64,000 bases of DNA from Varroa destructor (taxonomy: Eukaryota; Arthropoda; Arachnida; Mesostigmata; Varroidae): contig NW_019211458.1 in the NCBI RefSeq assembly GCF_002443255.2, positions 14,379,939 to 14,443,938 on the forward strand. Direction: 5' to 3'. Below the pieces are notes generated by a model. That model was not told the origin of the DNA. It did not search any database and saw only the letters and a list, made by a program, of their open reading frames with translations. This document shows, one piece after another, positions 37,101 to 50,300 of the stretch; positions within the stretch are counted from its first letter, which is position 1, and each line of letters begins with the position of its first letter. The position numbers and the translations under genes were made by a program.

Positions 37101-38981
37101 CCAAATGCGTTAAACCATGACCTTTGTTTACTCGATGATGATCTTTAACAGCATCGCGTTCGTTCATGTCTGTCCTCCACACATTTTGGCCTCTTAGGCT
37201 CCATTACTGAGTTCACCAGTTATCTGCTATTCGACCCTGACCTATTCGGTCGCGGAGTTCTACGATGACGCAATCTTTCCCGGCTTGTGCAAGTTGAGGT
37301 TAGACAGGAAAGGGAAGAGGCGGAGGGGACCTAAACGAAGCTATCATGAGTCAATATCGCGAAGCAAGCAAAGAGAGGCCGGAATCCAATGTGAGACGGG
37401 ACTCTTATCCGGCAGAGACCCACCAATAAGACTTAATTTGATCAAATATAGCTCTAAAACAGTATGTGGTGCAGAAGCTTTCAAGTAAACTCTATGAAAT
37501 AGAATACCGGATGATTCGCTATAGATCAGTGTCACCTCTAGTGAACGTGTACATATACTGAATGCTATTGGCAAAGTTTACGTTGTAATAGTAGTTGAGC
37601 CGCTTTCCCATCAACTAAGTTATGCTGTAAAGTGATAACGTTGTAAGTGTCGAACCAACGACGCTGGCTTCGCCTAGCACACCCTATGCCACATAAACAA
37701 AACAGGAGACTTATCTCCTGAGGTACTCTGATGTCGAATCTGTCGACATCATATCGAACGTTTTCCTTCGAAATCATCGTCCTAAAGTCAAATATATGCT
37801 CTCCCATTTAGCTCACCACAGAACATAGCTAATATAATGTTCTGCTACTGACAATATGAGAAATGTTGTTTTGTCCTACACAGTACTAGAAGTCTATTCC
37901 CGTAAAGCATTTTAGCACACTGGCAGTTTTCTGGCATCGTCATTTTTGCACTGAAACCAGCTTGGCTCAGGGCAGTGAATGCAATTCGAGGCGTGTCCCA
38001 CACGCCGTCCAGAGCGTGCTGCACATGCCTTCCACCGTATCGGCGTCATGCCTTCGCAGTGGCCGCTATCACACGTGACCTACCCTTTCTCCAAAGAAGC
38101 TAAACTGCTAGGGCCAGCAACAGCGGCGGGTAAGGGGGAAACCGGAGTTGCTTTCCAGACAACGACGAAACGGCCTGTTTGACACATTGTAATCCTTGGC
38201 TACTGTTATTGGCGATGCCGGCGGTCCGACACGAAGACTCTGTTCCGAAGACGAGGACTCACGTCTCTGGAAGCATCCCGCCAACCTCTGGAATCCACGG
38301 TCCCGAAGCGCTTTCTAGGTACCCCCGTCATTCTTACACCATCAGAAGCGAAAGGGCACCGCCAAGACGTGTCGTTGACTAGACCGTAGCTCGTTGCCAG
38401 GACTGTACGGTTGTAGCGAATCGTTTTCAACGTTACTTAACCTTTCAAATAGACCACTTGACATGACGGAATAGCATTAAAACGAATGTCAGCTTGGATA
38501 CCCTGATCTTCTCTGACTCATGTTGTGGAGATAAGACGTGTGTCTGATAATTTCACTCAACTTTTTCCTGTGAAAAGCAGACCACGTGGTTATTGAATTC
38601 CTGAACTGGGGCGCTAATGCCGAGAGCACTTAAGGTAGACAGTCAATGGCTCGATCCTATAAGCCGACGCAACTTACTCAGATGTTGATTCAATAGGTCC
38701 ATTCTGTTTTCGTTGCTACACACAATCCAAAAGGCATGGTGTGGTGATAGCTGTTCTAGCGGGGTGTATTTTATGCATAGACATCAACGCAGATTCAGTT
38801 GGCAGGCGCCCACCATATCATTCATCACCAAGTCAGTTAGTCAGTAATTTCGTGTGCTGCTAATATGCGAAATAGACTTTTATGGGTAGTCATCTGTTCG
38901 TGTAACTGATGTAAGATATTTGGCTGTTACAGGAGTGAAGTGCAGGGAACGGTGAGGTGGCGCCTTGCTCAAAATTGCACC
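31151..38981. other. No supported gene; GC-rich patches
   Basis: GC-rich, trinucleotide-repeat-like patches occur at about 31850-33300 and 34000-36100, where open frames in every phase reflect composition. Overlapping + frames at 36462-36743 are unrecognised. The SINHCAF promoter and any 5' UTR exons should lie near the 3' end of this stretch. A possible UTR acceptor (GTTACAG) is about 50 bp before its ATG. Confidence 0.4.
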
Positions 38982-39040
38982 ATGTTCAGCTTTCACAAAC
39001 CCAAGATTTATCGGTCCGTTCACGGATGCTGTATATGTCG
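38982..39040 (+). CDS. SINHCAF: SINHCAF coding exon 1
   Basis: This exon encodes residues 1-19 and two bases of Arg20, ending at a GTAAGT donor. The block MFxFHKPKxYRS..GCCIC is nearly identical to the animal N-terminus, which fixes the start codon. An AG after a GTTAC run at about 38930 may be a 5' UTR acceptor. Confidence 0.93.
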
Positions 39041-42000
39041 GTAAGTTGTGCCACCAAGACACAGTCTAGTTAAAAGACGTCATTTGAGAAACAATATCAT
39101 GCATTGGATCCTAAGTTAAACGTATAATACAATATAATTTGCCTGCCCTGTACATTAAGATCAGACTGTTTTTATTTTGAGGGTAACCCAGGGCTTTTAC
39201 GGTTAAGAAAGCCATCCACTTCTCGGGGCCAAACCCGCACTCATCAGCCCATTTTCTGAGCCCTATCGCGAGTAAACAGCATTACTCGAACCCTCTTGAA
39301 AAAAGTTAAGAAATCCAATTCCACTTATCGCACTTTTATCTTTTTCGCATCAAAGGAAAAAAGATGTCCATAAGCTTGAAATTACGAGCGTCAAAACGAA
39401 CTATTAGAAATCACTATCAAAAATATCAGGACAACGGCGTAGTCATTTTAAATGCGGCATTTCAGTGACAGTCAAACTTTGCCATTGAAGTCTTATGGTC
39501 TTCAGTGGTCTGGAGTGTAAGGCCCAACTTGAAGCTTTTAATTGGGCAATATCTCATTCGATTGTTAATCTGTTGTTAACTAATGCTTGCTTTTCCCGAG
39601 CACTTCAAAGTATCGGCATTCGTTTTTAAACAAGCACGTCTAGTATCATCATCATCATCGTACTTTCGCCAGTAAAAGAAAGATCGTAGCTTTTTTCATC
39701 CTCGGCTAGCTTTTCATTTTCAACTACAAAATCTGCCTTTCTGCTTAATGCTACATATGATTATAGCACTCGATGGATTGGTTTTATGAGAAGTCAAATG
39801 AAACGTATTTTCTATTGCATATTCATAATGGTGGATTCAACAGTAGAGAGTTTGGGGCTTTTTTTTTTGTAGCGTGAGGCGATAATTTGATAACGTACGA
39901 GAACAAGCCGCCTCTTGTCGCCGATAGTAAAGTATTAACCTGGAGACAATTCTAACTTATTCTATGTGTAGGTGGAACTTCAATGAACTTGCCTTTGCGC
40001 TATAACAAACGCTTGCACTGTTATAGTTGGATTCTGTCTTACTTCATAGTATGTTGTGTCCTGTCCAGTGAAGATCATACTGTATAGTAACTTTAAATCG
40101 TAATGCTAAAAGACGAGTAGAACTGTAATGTAAAGGCTATCGGGCATATCAGACCGGTTCTATTAGAACTTTCTTGCGTTTTATGCCACAGTGGCCCTAT
40201 CAATATCACCTCTACGGCCACACTGCAGGGCAAAGACGCTCCTGCGACAAACAGCATGATGAGTAACTCGGTTTTCGGAAAAGCTGAAGCAGAAATAACT
40301 GTCCTAATGAAGCGGGCCTAGTTTCCGCTTTGTCGGATCCGTGCATAATTCGAAGTGCACGAAGGGCATTAAAGCCAATAGACAATGAGATATTTTAAAG
40401 CATTGCTCTATTAAGGGCGTACGCTCACATTTTTAACTGCTTCGCAAAGTAACATGGAAAGCAATTTAGCTAAAACTGTTTTATGGAGTGCTTTGTCATA
40501 AAAGATCGGCCGGTATGGTTCTCTGCGATTTTCCTTGTGTGCTTCATAGGGTGACCCAGACGAGCTAATGCTCTCAGTTCTTCAAAATATAGAAATGGAA
40601 CTCGATTTTCCTATTAGGGCAATGGGATACAAACAAAGTATATGTTTAACATCCTTATATCTTTCTTCCGCGACGCGACTGTTATGCCTATTTAATACCA
40701 AATAGAAGAGAAAAGGACAGAAGCTTTTTTATTTTACGAGGCCAAGGATGACTCTTCTAAGCCTAACAAACAGCATGAAACTAACATAAGCGTCAGACAA
40801 GCTAAATGCTTAACACTGAAACTTTCGGTGTGAACGGTTATACCTTAAACATGATCAGAATGTTTTTTCCTATTTGAAAAATCACCACATTTTGATTGCA
40901 GTGTGACTGTCAGTGCTTTGTCACTGTTGCTGGGTTTGTTTGCTCGATCGTACTCGACCACAGATACCTTTCTGGCTGTTAATCAGCAATGGAGTTTGTA
41001 ATCGCATACATCCAGATAGGTGATAGAGTGTTACACCAAACTGGGTGCAAGACAGTCGTGACAGGGAAGTTAAGCACCCTGGCCCGGGGTCGCTGCCTTA
41101 GGTGACCCGCCAATGACCTTTACTAAAGAAAGCTTTCTATTAAATGGCAATTCTGAGTATCAATCCGCTGACAGGAGTATAGTTATAGATGTTATGGTAA
41201 AACCACGATAAAAAAACAAGGCTCGCAACCCGTCGCTTGCGTAATTCAATGCAAGCCAAGATGAATTCCTTAACTAGAGCGGAAGAACTTCCCGCTGATA
41301 CTTTTCTGAATTAACCTTTACAACAAACATTCAGTCTAATCTAAACGTTTGATCAAACACCGTATCGAAGTGTCCTTTAATGTAACGAAGCCCGGCATGC
41401 GTAGAGCCCTACCTTTGACCTCTCCGGTGATGCGCAAGAACGTCCACGTCCGTTCGTCGTTTTACGCTAGATTATAGTGGGTCTTTGTAGACCTGCTGGC
41501 TAAGTCATGCAAGCACGAAACGCTCGATGAAAACTCATTTTTCCAGCAATTTATAGAGTGATAATAATATTGTTATGTTATAAAGATATGAGGAGAGCGA
41601 ATGTACACGATGCAGTATGAGATGAAATTAGATTTACAGTTCGTTCCCATGTGCATTATATAATTCAGCAGAATTATATAATATGATGGATGATATTTAC
41701 ACCGTTTGACATCGGCTGCTGGAGCCCAATATATATAACTTTTTCAGGCTTTTCCTTTCAATTTTCGTATATGCATAGGTATGTCGTCTGGTAAATTACC
41801 ACGATTGCATATTTACTACATCGGTTTGTGCTTGTTTTCCAGGGCGAAGTCATCTAGTTCGCGTTTTACGGACTCTGCCAAATACGAATCGGAGTTTGAG
41901 AAGTGCTTCAAAATTCGCGAACGACGCACTGGCGAAATCTGTAACGCGTGCGTCCTGCTTGTCAAACGGTGGAAGAAACTTCCCCCCGGAACGACTCGGC

Positions 42001-44297
42001 ATTGGAATCATGTAAGGATAAAATGGAACCAGATGGTGACAAATCGACAGAACGAAACATCAGAACTTCATAATTTTTTTTTTTATTTGATTATCTATAT
42101 AATGATCCATAGTTCACAGATATAGAAATCGTCTCGATATAGTTGATGAATAAATAGTTCGAATAGAAGATTCGTTACTGAGAGAAAGCAATCGCTTTAG
42201 GCGCCGCTCGCGTGTCTATTTCTGTCATTCTGAATTTATATGCAAAGTGTTTCTTTTCGTTGGCCTGTAGAACCTCATTTTAGTAGAACTGACCCTTAAT
42301 TCGGTGAAATTGCAATAGCGTTTCATGCTTTCAAGGCTGTGCTACTACATGCCACGAAATATCTCCAACACGTAGCTTTGTAAACGATTAGGATTAGTGT
42401 GCAGTAACCTGTACCGATGTGCATAGAGCATGATTTCGTGGGTATCAACAGATCCTCACTGGGCTATCGAATTGTTTACTTTGTGACTGCGCTGCTCCTG
42501 TGACTCGACGGCAACCGTTATCATATAAGCAAGTTCTACCAATGGAACGAGACTGAGGTCCAGAGGTGAAGTTGCAGTCATATGAATAGTATGCCTAAAA
42601 CAGGATGGAGGACTTTACTAAGTATATTGAAGGATGGCATCATGGAACTAGTTCCCTAAAGGTCTTAGTGAACCGATTAGAAAGCTCATCCCAGTTTACA
42701 TTGGTGACAGGTTACTAAAATCCATTTCCTTGGTTGAGTGGAGTACAGGTAGTACTTTGAAACGATCCCTCTACAGGTGGCCCGTTTCCTTCTACAATAT
42801 AATCAAGACTTTCGAAAGGGTTGTAGAATTTAAGTACAGGCCCATATTAACCCTAAACGCGAGCTTTGTGAACTTCGTAACGCTCACATATCATCTGCTC
42901 GCCAGTTCAACTTTCAGAAGTCCAACTTTTAAAGCAATCAAACATCAAAAAGAGAAACGATAATTATTCAGGGAACATATGGCCAAAGCAGTATAGCACT
43001 CTGATGTAAATTGATTAACATTAATGGAAACGTATAGATAGCTATATATGTTCAGAATTTAAAAACTAACTTCAATATGCTCCAGTTAGCCTTATTTCAA
43101 CTTTAAAGCCATCAACACTTGTTAAGTACATATTCGTAATGTACTCAGCCAAAATGACCGATCGATAAAAAACATTTTATTTTTATAATCGAAAGTAGAT
43201 TTCCGGCGTAAAACTTGAAATGTGTGTATTCGTAAACGAGTCTACTGCCGCCAAACTGACCGATAACAGTAGGCCTAGGTTTCGCTGGCGTAGGAAAGTA
43301 ATAATACACAACAGGTCCTGCAGATGCTAATGGAGGCCTCAGCTGTGCGCCCCACATTTTACTGAGAAAATGCATTAACGTAACGCCTAGAACCTCTGAA
43401 GCTTGATATATGTTTAACATGTGCAGATATTGCTAGCGGTTTATCTGTGTACTTACTTTGAGTCAATATCAGTTTTTATTAAATTTACTTTTCACATATG
43501 GGTATGGCGCTGTAGGCCGTTAGTTATCGCACTTGAATTTAACGTTTCTAGCAATGGGAGCTGTTGCAGCACTCCTGAATGCTTAATCATTGTTCCGTAC
43601 TTCTGTTACGGATACTAGGTGGTTGATGCACGAGCGGGTCCGGGCACTAAAGGCACTCATACAGGAGGTCGGATCGCGAACCCTCATAAACCACTTAAAC
43701 CACAAAGGCCAAGCAGTAAGAAGAAGCCCATGAAACCACCGCGAAGATTACGCGAGATCGAGTCCTTGCACGACAGCTTGGCGGGGGTCTACGGTGAGGA
43801 ACGGATCAAGCGGTCGTCGCGGCGGAATAGTGATGGATTCACTTATTACGGTTAGTATATGCTTATGTTACCTACTTAAAATGTTTATAGTCAATCATAT
43901 AGGTCCACGTCCGCGCTATAGCACACCTGTAGCATCTCGTCTGCAGATGTCACTGTAGCCAGTGTAGTCTAACCGACTATAAAGTCTATTGGCCTGTACA
44001 GCACTGAAATTAGAATACTTGTAGGTGTACCGAAATACAAATAGATAAGCTTTTGGAGGATTTTGCGAATTAAATCAAACGCAAAAACACAATAGGTGAC
44101 GACGTACATCTGCATAACACAGTATACAATTGTGCGTCAGCTGCGGATTACTTGAAAAGGTAGATTTAGCATAGCTCCAAAGTTGTCGTCTTTCACAGTC
44201 AGTGTCAGCCATATACAACGTAAAACACATAGCACTGAATTGGCCGGCCGCAATCCAGATAGGTTACTGACGAAGCACCTCATCACCAGTTATATTG

Positions 44298-44334
<37 letters not shown>

Positions 44335-47300
44335 GTTATATTTGCCGACGTTACAGCTAGATGGTCTGCTGCTGATGATGCAGAAGATTCAGCGTCGACC
44401 GTCCTCTGCTCCGACTACTACTACTCTGACTTCTACGAAACCGGCGCAGTCGGCTCTTTCCACTTCTTATCCAATCTATCTCCTTCCTATTGTACTGATG
44501 TTCTCAAATAATGATGATAATATTACCATTCCATATGGTAGGCGAGATACAATGACGTCGATGAACGAAAATCGAAGGCGACGACTAACCGTGTTGTGAT
44601 TGCCAATGAAGCAAGGCCATTTCTGGGCATGTGTGGCCGGAGGCCAGGCCAAATCTGCCAGGTCTCCGTCACTCACGCTCAATCTCAATCATCTCTCAGT
44701 ATGTAATGCAAAACGCGCTCGCGACTGCACTTCACTAACTGGCGACTTCGCTTCGCTTCGCTTCACTTCTTCACTTCATTCGACCCGAACCCAACCAACC
44801 CGTCGACGGACGCATCGTGTACACAACCATGATGGCGTACCTATCGTGCGTGACGGCGGGGGGCGGCGAACTTTCAGAGGATGCAGGCTTTGAGAGCGAC
44901 AGCTCGATCGAGTCGGATAGCGGCGGTGGTCGCCTAGACGCCGAACCTGAGACGCCCGAGTTGAGTTCGGCGTCGTCCGCCGAAGGTGAAGACGAGGACG
45001 ATTGGGAGCCAAGAACTCCTGAACGAAGGAAACCGGGAATGAAGGATCCTAAAGAGCATACCGATATCGACAAGGACCAGCTACGACACAAACGGAAAAA
45101 CTTTAAGCCGCAAAATGCTACGTGCAAGATGTCCTCGTTTATCGACAATACATTCTGGAGAAAGTGAGTAGAGTTTCGTAGATTTTTCCGCCGACATTTT
45201 GAAGCTTTAGGCAATAGGTCTATGTGTCGAGAACAAAACATCATATATTCTAGTCTGGTCAAGATCTCGAATAAACATTGTACAATACAGCTTAAGCGTC
45301 TACGTTGTCCTCTTAGATATTACGAAAGACCGTAGATTTATGCAATCTGTTGAGACGCATTTTCTCTATACCACATGGGCACCTAATCGACGTCAACAGG
45401 ATAACCTGTTAGTTTCGCCTCTGAAGCTTTTCACCTTCGAGCACCACTTGTCTAACTCAGATGGCACCTGATCTTGGAGTTCGGTGCTTTAAACATACTG
45501 TCCTCCCAATTGACTCGATTACTGTCAGGTACTCTAGCATCTCGTATCGACTTTGAGATCGAAGGTACAGGGTCCAGTTAATGTTGCCACCCCCCACTGC
45601 TGGTTTAATATTAGTGGAGGCAGATCATCGTCATGAATGCCCTGTGCTACAAGCTTGGCCCTTTTAAATATAATGTAATCATAGCAATGAGCAGGTACAC
45701 TGCGAACAGGTATACAGGACATGTTCGGCCTTATAGACCGATGACAAACGGGCGGATCAAAGCAATGATTCTCCTAAATAATTAGCTCGGAAAAGGGGAA
45801 GGAAAACCTGCTTTTGGGCCCAACCTGGCTCTGGCGACGCTGATAGCATCAGGAACAATAGATCAGTAATTCGCATCGTCGCCATAATCGCTGTTGCTTA
45901 AAAAACAAAGAAGTTTTCGGGTAATCTTACAGAGTTCAGGTTTTGATTCCTCTAAATACGCTAATTAGGAGGCTTCTAGAAGGCAAATAGGTTTTGGTAT
46001 GACAAATTTAGCTCACTTCTTGTAACAATATTCCTTACATACAGGTTGTCAAATAGTTCGACATATACTGTTCACAAGCGACATTTGTCGCGCAAACTTC
46101 TGAATGAGACGTTTGGTACTTGTGCTGGCTTAATACGTTTGAACATTGACGAGAATGGTATCGCCTTCAAGCTGTTCTCGAACAAATAATCAACTGCGCT
46201 TGAGCACCAACTATGGTATCCCAGTTCTCTCTTTAGTTAGACGTTTCGACAAAAACAGCGACCGATGCTAAATATTTAAATCACTTCAAAATTATTTCAA
46301 ATATAGAATAGACTGTTGCACAAATGATTTGCTTGGTCTAAGTTCAGATCAATTAAAAGCAATGTAAAAAGCTATGTAATAGCAATACGCAGGCACAAGA
46401 TGAACTGCCCAGTTTTTACGACATCCACCCAATCAGATTTCAGACTCTGTTGGTTCATTTCTTCAAGCCGGTACCACATATATTTCCAAGCTGCATTGTT
46501 TTTCTTTTTCATTCAAACGACTTCTCGTGTTTGCTACACGTTATCGAGTCCTACTCGTATAAAACCTTTCCTAGGTATACCCTCTATATGCATGTGGATA
46601 TGTGTGTGTCCATGCTCATGTGTATGTGCGCTTATGCCTAAGCAATATCTGTGCCTCTTCCCCTTATTCCCCATGATCTTTCTGTTTCCTTGTTCCATAA
46701 CTGCCACCCACAGGCTGCAGAAAATTGTCACAACCGTGTACTCCCACAGCGTTACTGGGATGTGAACCCTCCGTATGCCTCATATCCAATATTGCCCCTC
46801 TTTCTACTTTTCGTTCATTCACTCTGTCTGAGTCGCCCAAGTATCAGTGCCAGCATGACCCCATCACTACCAACCGGTTTTCACCCATGACCCTGTTACT
46901 GCTATAGCCATCCCCTTGATTTAGCCTAATCACACGTCCTTCTTCGGTCGATACTCGCAACTGTTGCCGCTGCCGACTGGATCGCTGACATCAGAGTAGT
47001 CGTCTGGCCTTCTTTGTCCTCTTGGTCCAGTGATAGAATCGCCGGCCATTACTTCCTGCCTAACAGCAACGCCGGCGGCGTCGCAGGAACAAGCCGTGAT
47101 TTAGAGTTAGATTGCAGGTCTCTTCTTCGTCCTTCTACCGTCTCCGTCTGAAAAGAAGAATTTGGTTTTCGAACTTTCCTTTTAGAGACGGCTTCTTCGT
47201 TGAATCTGGTCTATTTATAGTGTTCCGCAGCAGTGACTACATAATATATTACAGAGCGCTGCCTTCATTGCATGCTATATATATACATGTCTACACATAA

Positions 47301-50300
47301 ATAAAACTCTCTCAGTGAATCGTCGCCATGTAGCTAGCTCATCATTCTACGAGCTCCCAGTAACTCAGCAGCGGAACTGCTGGGTGCGATGTGATGAACC
47401 TTGGATCTGCCTTGGCTGTGCCTGCCTGTCTCCCTGTGTATACTTAGTGTGTGTTCGCCAAGAGGGGTTCCCATGTAGGCGAAGCACGCTTAATAGCTAC
47501 GCGGACGAGCCCCTTACTATACATTCTATGCATCCTATATATCCCCTTTCTGTCGCTTTCATTCTATCCAGCCGATTCACTGCCATTCAGCAGGCTATAG
47601 GAAGTCCTCCAGAAACGGGAGGACTCTTTTACCCACTATCCGCCCAAATAGTACTTGTGGTGGGGTGGTTGCGCTGAACGGATCTTGCAACTCCTTCTCT
47701 ATCTCCTTTTTACTCTCTTCTTCTTTGGCCGAAGTGATTGAACCTCTGGGCCGAAACACTGACTCCACCGTCTGTGCTGGTTTGCTCCTCGATGCTCCTC
47801 CAGTCGTTTGCAGCGCACTGCTCGAGGGATCACTGTGTGCCTATCTGCTTGCCGGTCGCTGCGGGTCTGAACTGTTAGTCGTCCTATTCATTGGCCCCGT
47901 GGCATTCGGTCAGGGTTGCCCGCTATCGCTTCGCTACGCCTGTACGAACTTCTAGTCTGTTTGTGTGCGCTACGAGGAACAGTGCGCTTGGAACTGTTCC
48001 TCGCAAATGCAGGAACGTCAGCAGCAGCACTTCTATAGTTATCATCAACTGTTATTGCCGCTTCTGGCCGACGATCTTTCGCTTTCGGTATAATCGGCAC
48101 GAGGAATACTCCCGGCACTTTTGCTGGTTCACTATTGCTACGGAGCTCAATAGGGCATAGCCGAACATGAGAGTACCGTCGAACATGGGGCATAGTCTAG
48201 TCATTCGGCTACACTACATGAATTTATACCTCAAATAAAATATGTAGTAACGCAGGTTTTTGTTACATGAACTAGTTGTCATTGAAAGAAGGCGATAGGC
48301 ATATGATGAACAGGGAAGACGCTGCCAGAAGTGGACACTAAAATCTCAATATTTTACACCGTCAAATTGGACAAGGTTTTGGTTCCATCTATTTTACTGT
48401 GGGCTATACTACTTATAGTAGTGATTTTTCTCAGCGATCGTTGCTAACCCGAACAGTCGCCAATACCTAACCTTTGGAAACCTGAAAACTGTCAAACGAA
48501 AGGCAACTAATAAGGGGGGGGACTGCTGGCAAATTCGATGTTAGGCTATCGAACCTTATCATATAGTTGTACTATAAATAGTACGAGGGTGCTATAGCAT
48601 TTACAGTGTGCAAAAGCGAACGTAGTGAAGCATAATGTTGATCTCGATATAGAGCTGAAGAAGTTCTATAAGCATCCTTATAAGCTGAAAATAAGCAGGT
48701 TTTATGCGGTTCGATGGCTCAGGAGCTATGTGCGATTTCGACAGTAGCAATAGACTAGTTACCTGATGCTCCTGGTGGCGCATCAGAAGCACCGATATGG
48801 AAGATTCACTAACGCACTGAGGTACAAAGACGGTCTGAGCCACACCTTACTATGTGTCACCTCAGCTATTTCAAGTGACACAGGTTAGCAAATGCAGCGA
48901 ATCATATCTACTAGAGAAAACGTAATAAAGATGATCGCGGGCAAGAGCGAAAAGTGGCACGAATTAAAGGAAGCAGATTACTCGTTAAGTTTGACGAAAG
49001 CTCAACCACGTGCTATGGGAGTATGGTGAGTGCGGAAAGAGCGTATATCTTCAGCTTGTATAGGTTTGTACGTCTTCATTCACTTTGCATAGGCCGCTGA
49101 AGGAACGAATCTTAGTCGAGCTTCATGGTAACGGGTCTGACTTCGTTTCTGTGTTTTACTGTGACGTACACTTCGAAGTTTTAGACAAACATTGGAAAGA
49201 CATTCCGTTTGACTCTAGTTATCGAAACTTGAAAGTTTTCTTCTCAATCATTTCACAATAGACAACATACCGTGTGAAGTGCATTTGCTGCTTCTGTCGC
49301 TTGTCTATTCAATATGTTTTTCAGCTACAGTTGTCCCACCGCACGAAAAAAGAGCATCGAACCGATGAGCTTCACAACGACTGCGCTCTGTTTATGCAAA
49401 TTACCTCCAGACCCCGATCCATAAATTAACTTTCTGTAAACCAAGTTAATTACAGTAAAGTAACACCCTGTAGGGCTGTTCGTTCGGTATTCTACCTAGA
49501 TAAGGTAAGAAAATACCAGACCTCATTTACTAGATAACCCTATACGCTCCTTTCCCACCAGTCAGCTGCTATCGGCTTCACTTATCAGCAGACATATAAA
49601 TAGTTGGACAGGAAAACATGCGCAGTAATACGCTGCTGTTCTTAGCTTTCTAATACCATTAGTGGCTAAGGAGCACTTGTAGTTTTTTTCACACGTTGCC
49701 ACTAGATTCATGCCATTCCTGAATGGTTTCTTTCAATGGTTATTTTGCCCCGCATTCAGTGAAACAGACCAACGAAAGTCCATGGGTCGCCAGCCCAACA
49801 AGCCCAATACTCCGTCCGGGCCTCCAGGCCTGCCTTTCATCCACATTGTTCTGTCGTTGTGAGGTCATTGCCCTTTTCTTCGATCGTAGTCGATGAAGCC
49901 TCAGATGCCCAAAGGAAACGGGTCCCCACAGAGAGCTACCAAGCCACGTGCCCCCTAACTACCTCCTACCGCTTCGAGCGCTGCTACTGCTAGTGCTGCT
50001 CTCTGTATTTATATCTATTTCAGTAATAAAAGCGGCGAATTGAAGCCCTGGACCCAACTCAATTCGATCGGTCGCTATAAGTCAAATGCCTATTTTTAGT
50101 ATGACGGGTGTCACGATGGGTCGATGGGCATTGGACGAGAGTGTTCTATATAAGCGATCACTTAAAGTTTTTAAAAAAAAAGGTATCGCTACTGCTTGAA
50201 GTTTGAAATAAACACAGTAAAATTAACATTGTAGCTATGACTAAGTGGACAAGTAAAATGACGACAATGAATACTGTTTCCTACGCCAATTTTAGATTCA

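Larger units (their letters stand above)
39041..41842 (+). other. SINHCAF: SINHCAF intron 1
   Basis: This 2.8 kb intron has GTAAGT...CCAG ends. It contains an (ATC)n microsatellite, a 5S rRNA-like fragment at about 41040-41112 and an AT-rich palindrome at 41655-41682. No coding frame is supported. Confidence 0.9.

Noticed and set aside
44771..45262. 163-residue minus-strand frame opposite SINHCAF exon 4
   Set aside because: Antisense shadow of a real coding exon. The Ser/Pro-rich content mirrors the acidic Ser/Asp codons on the + strand.
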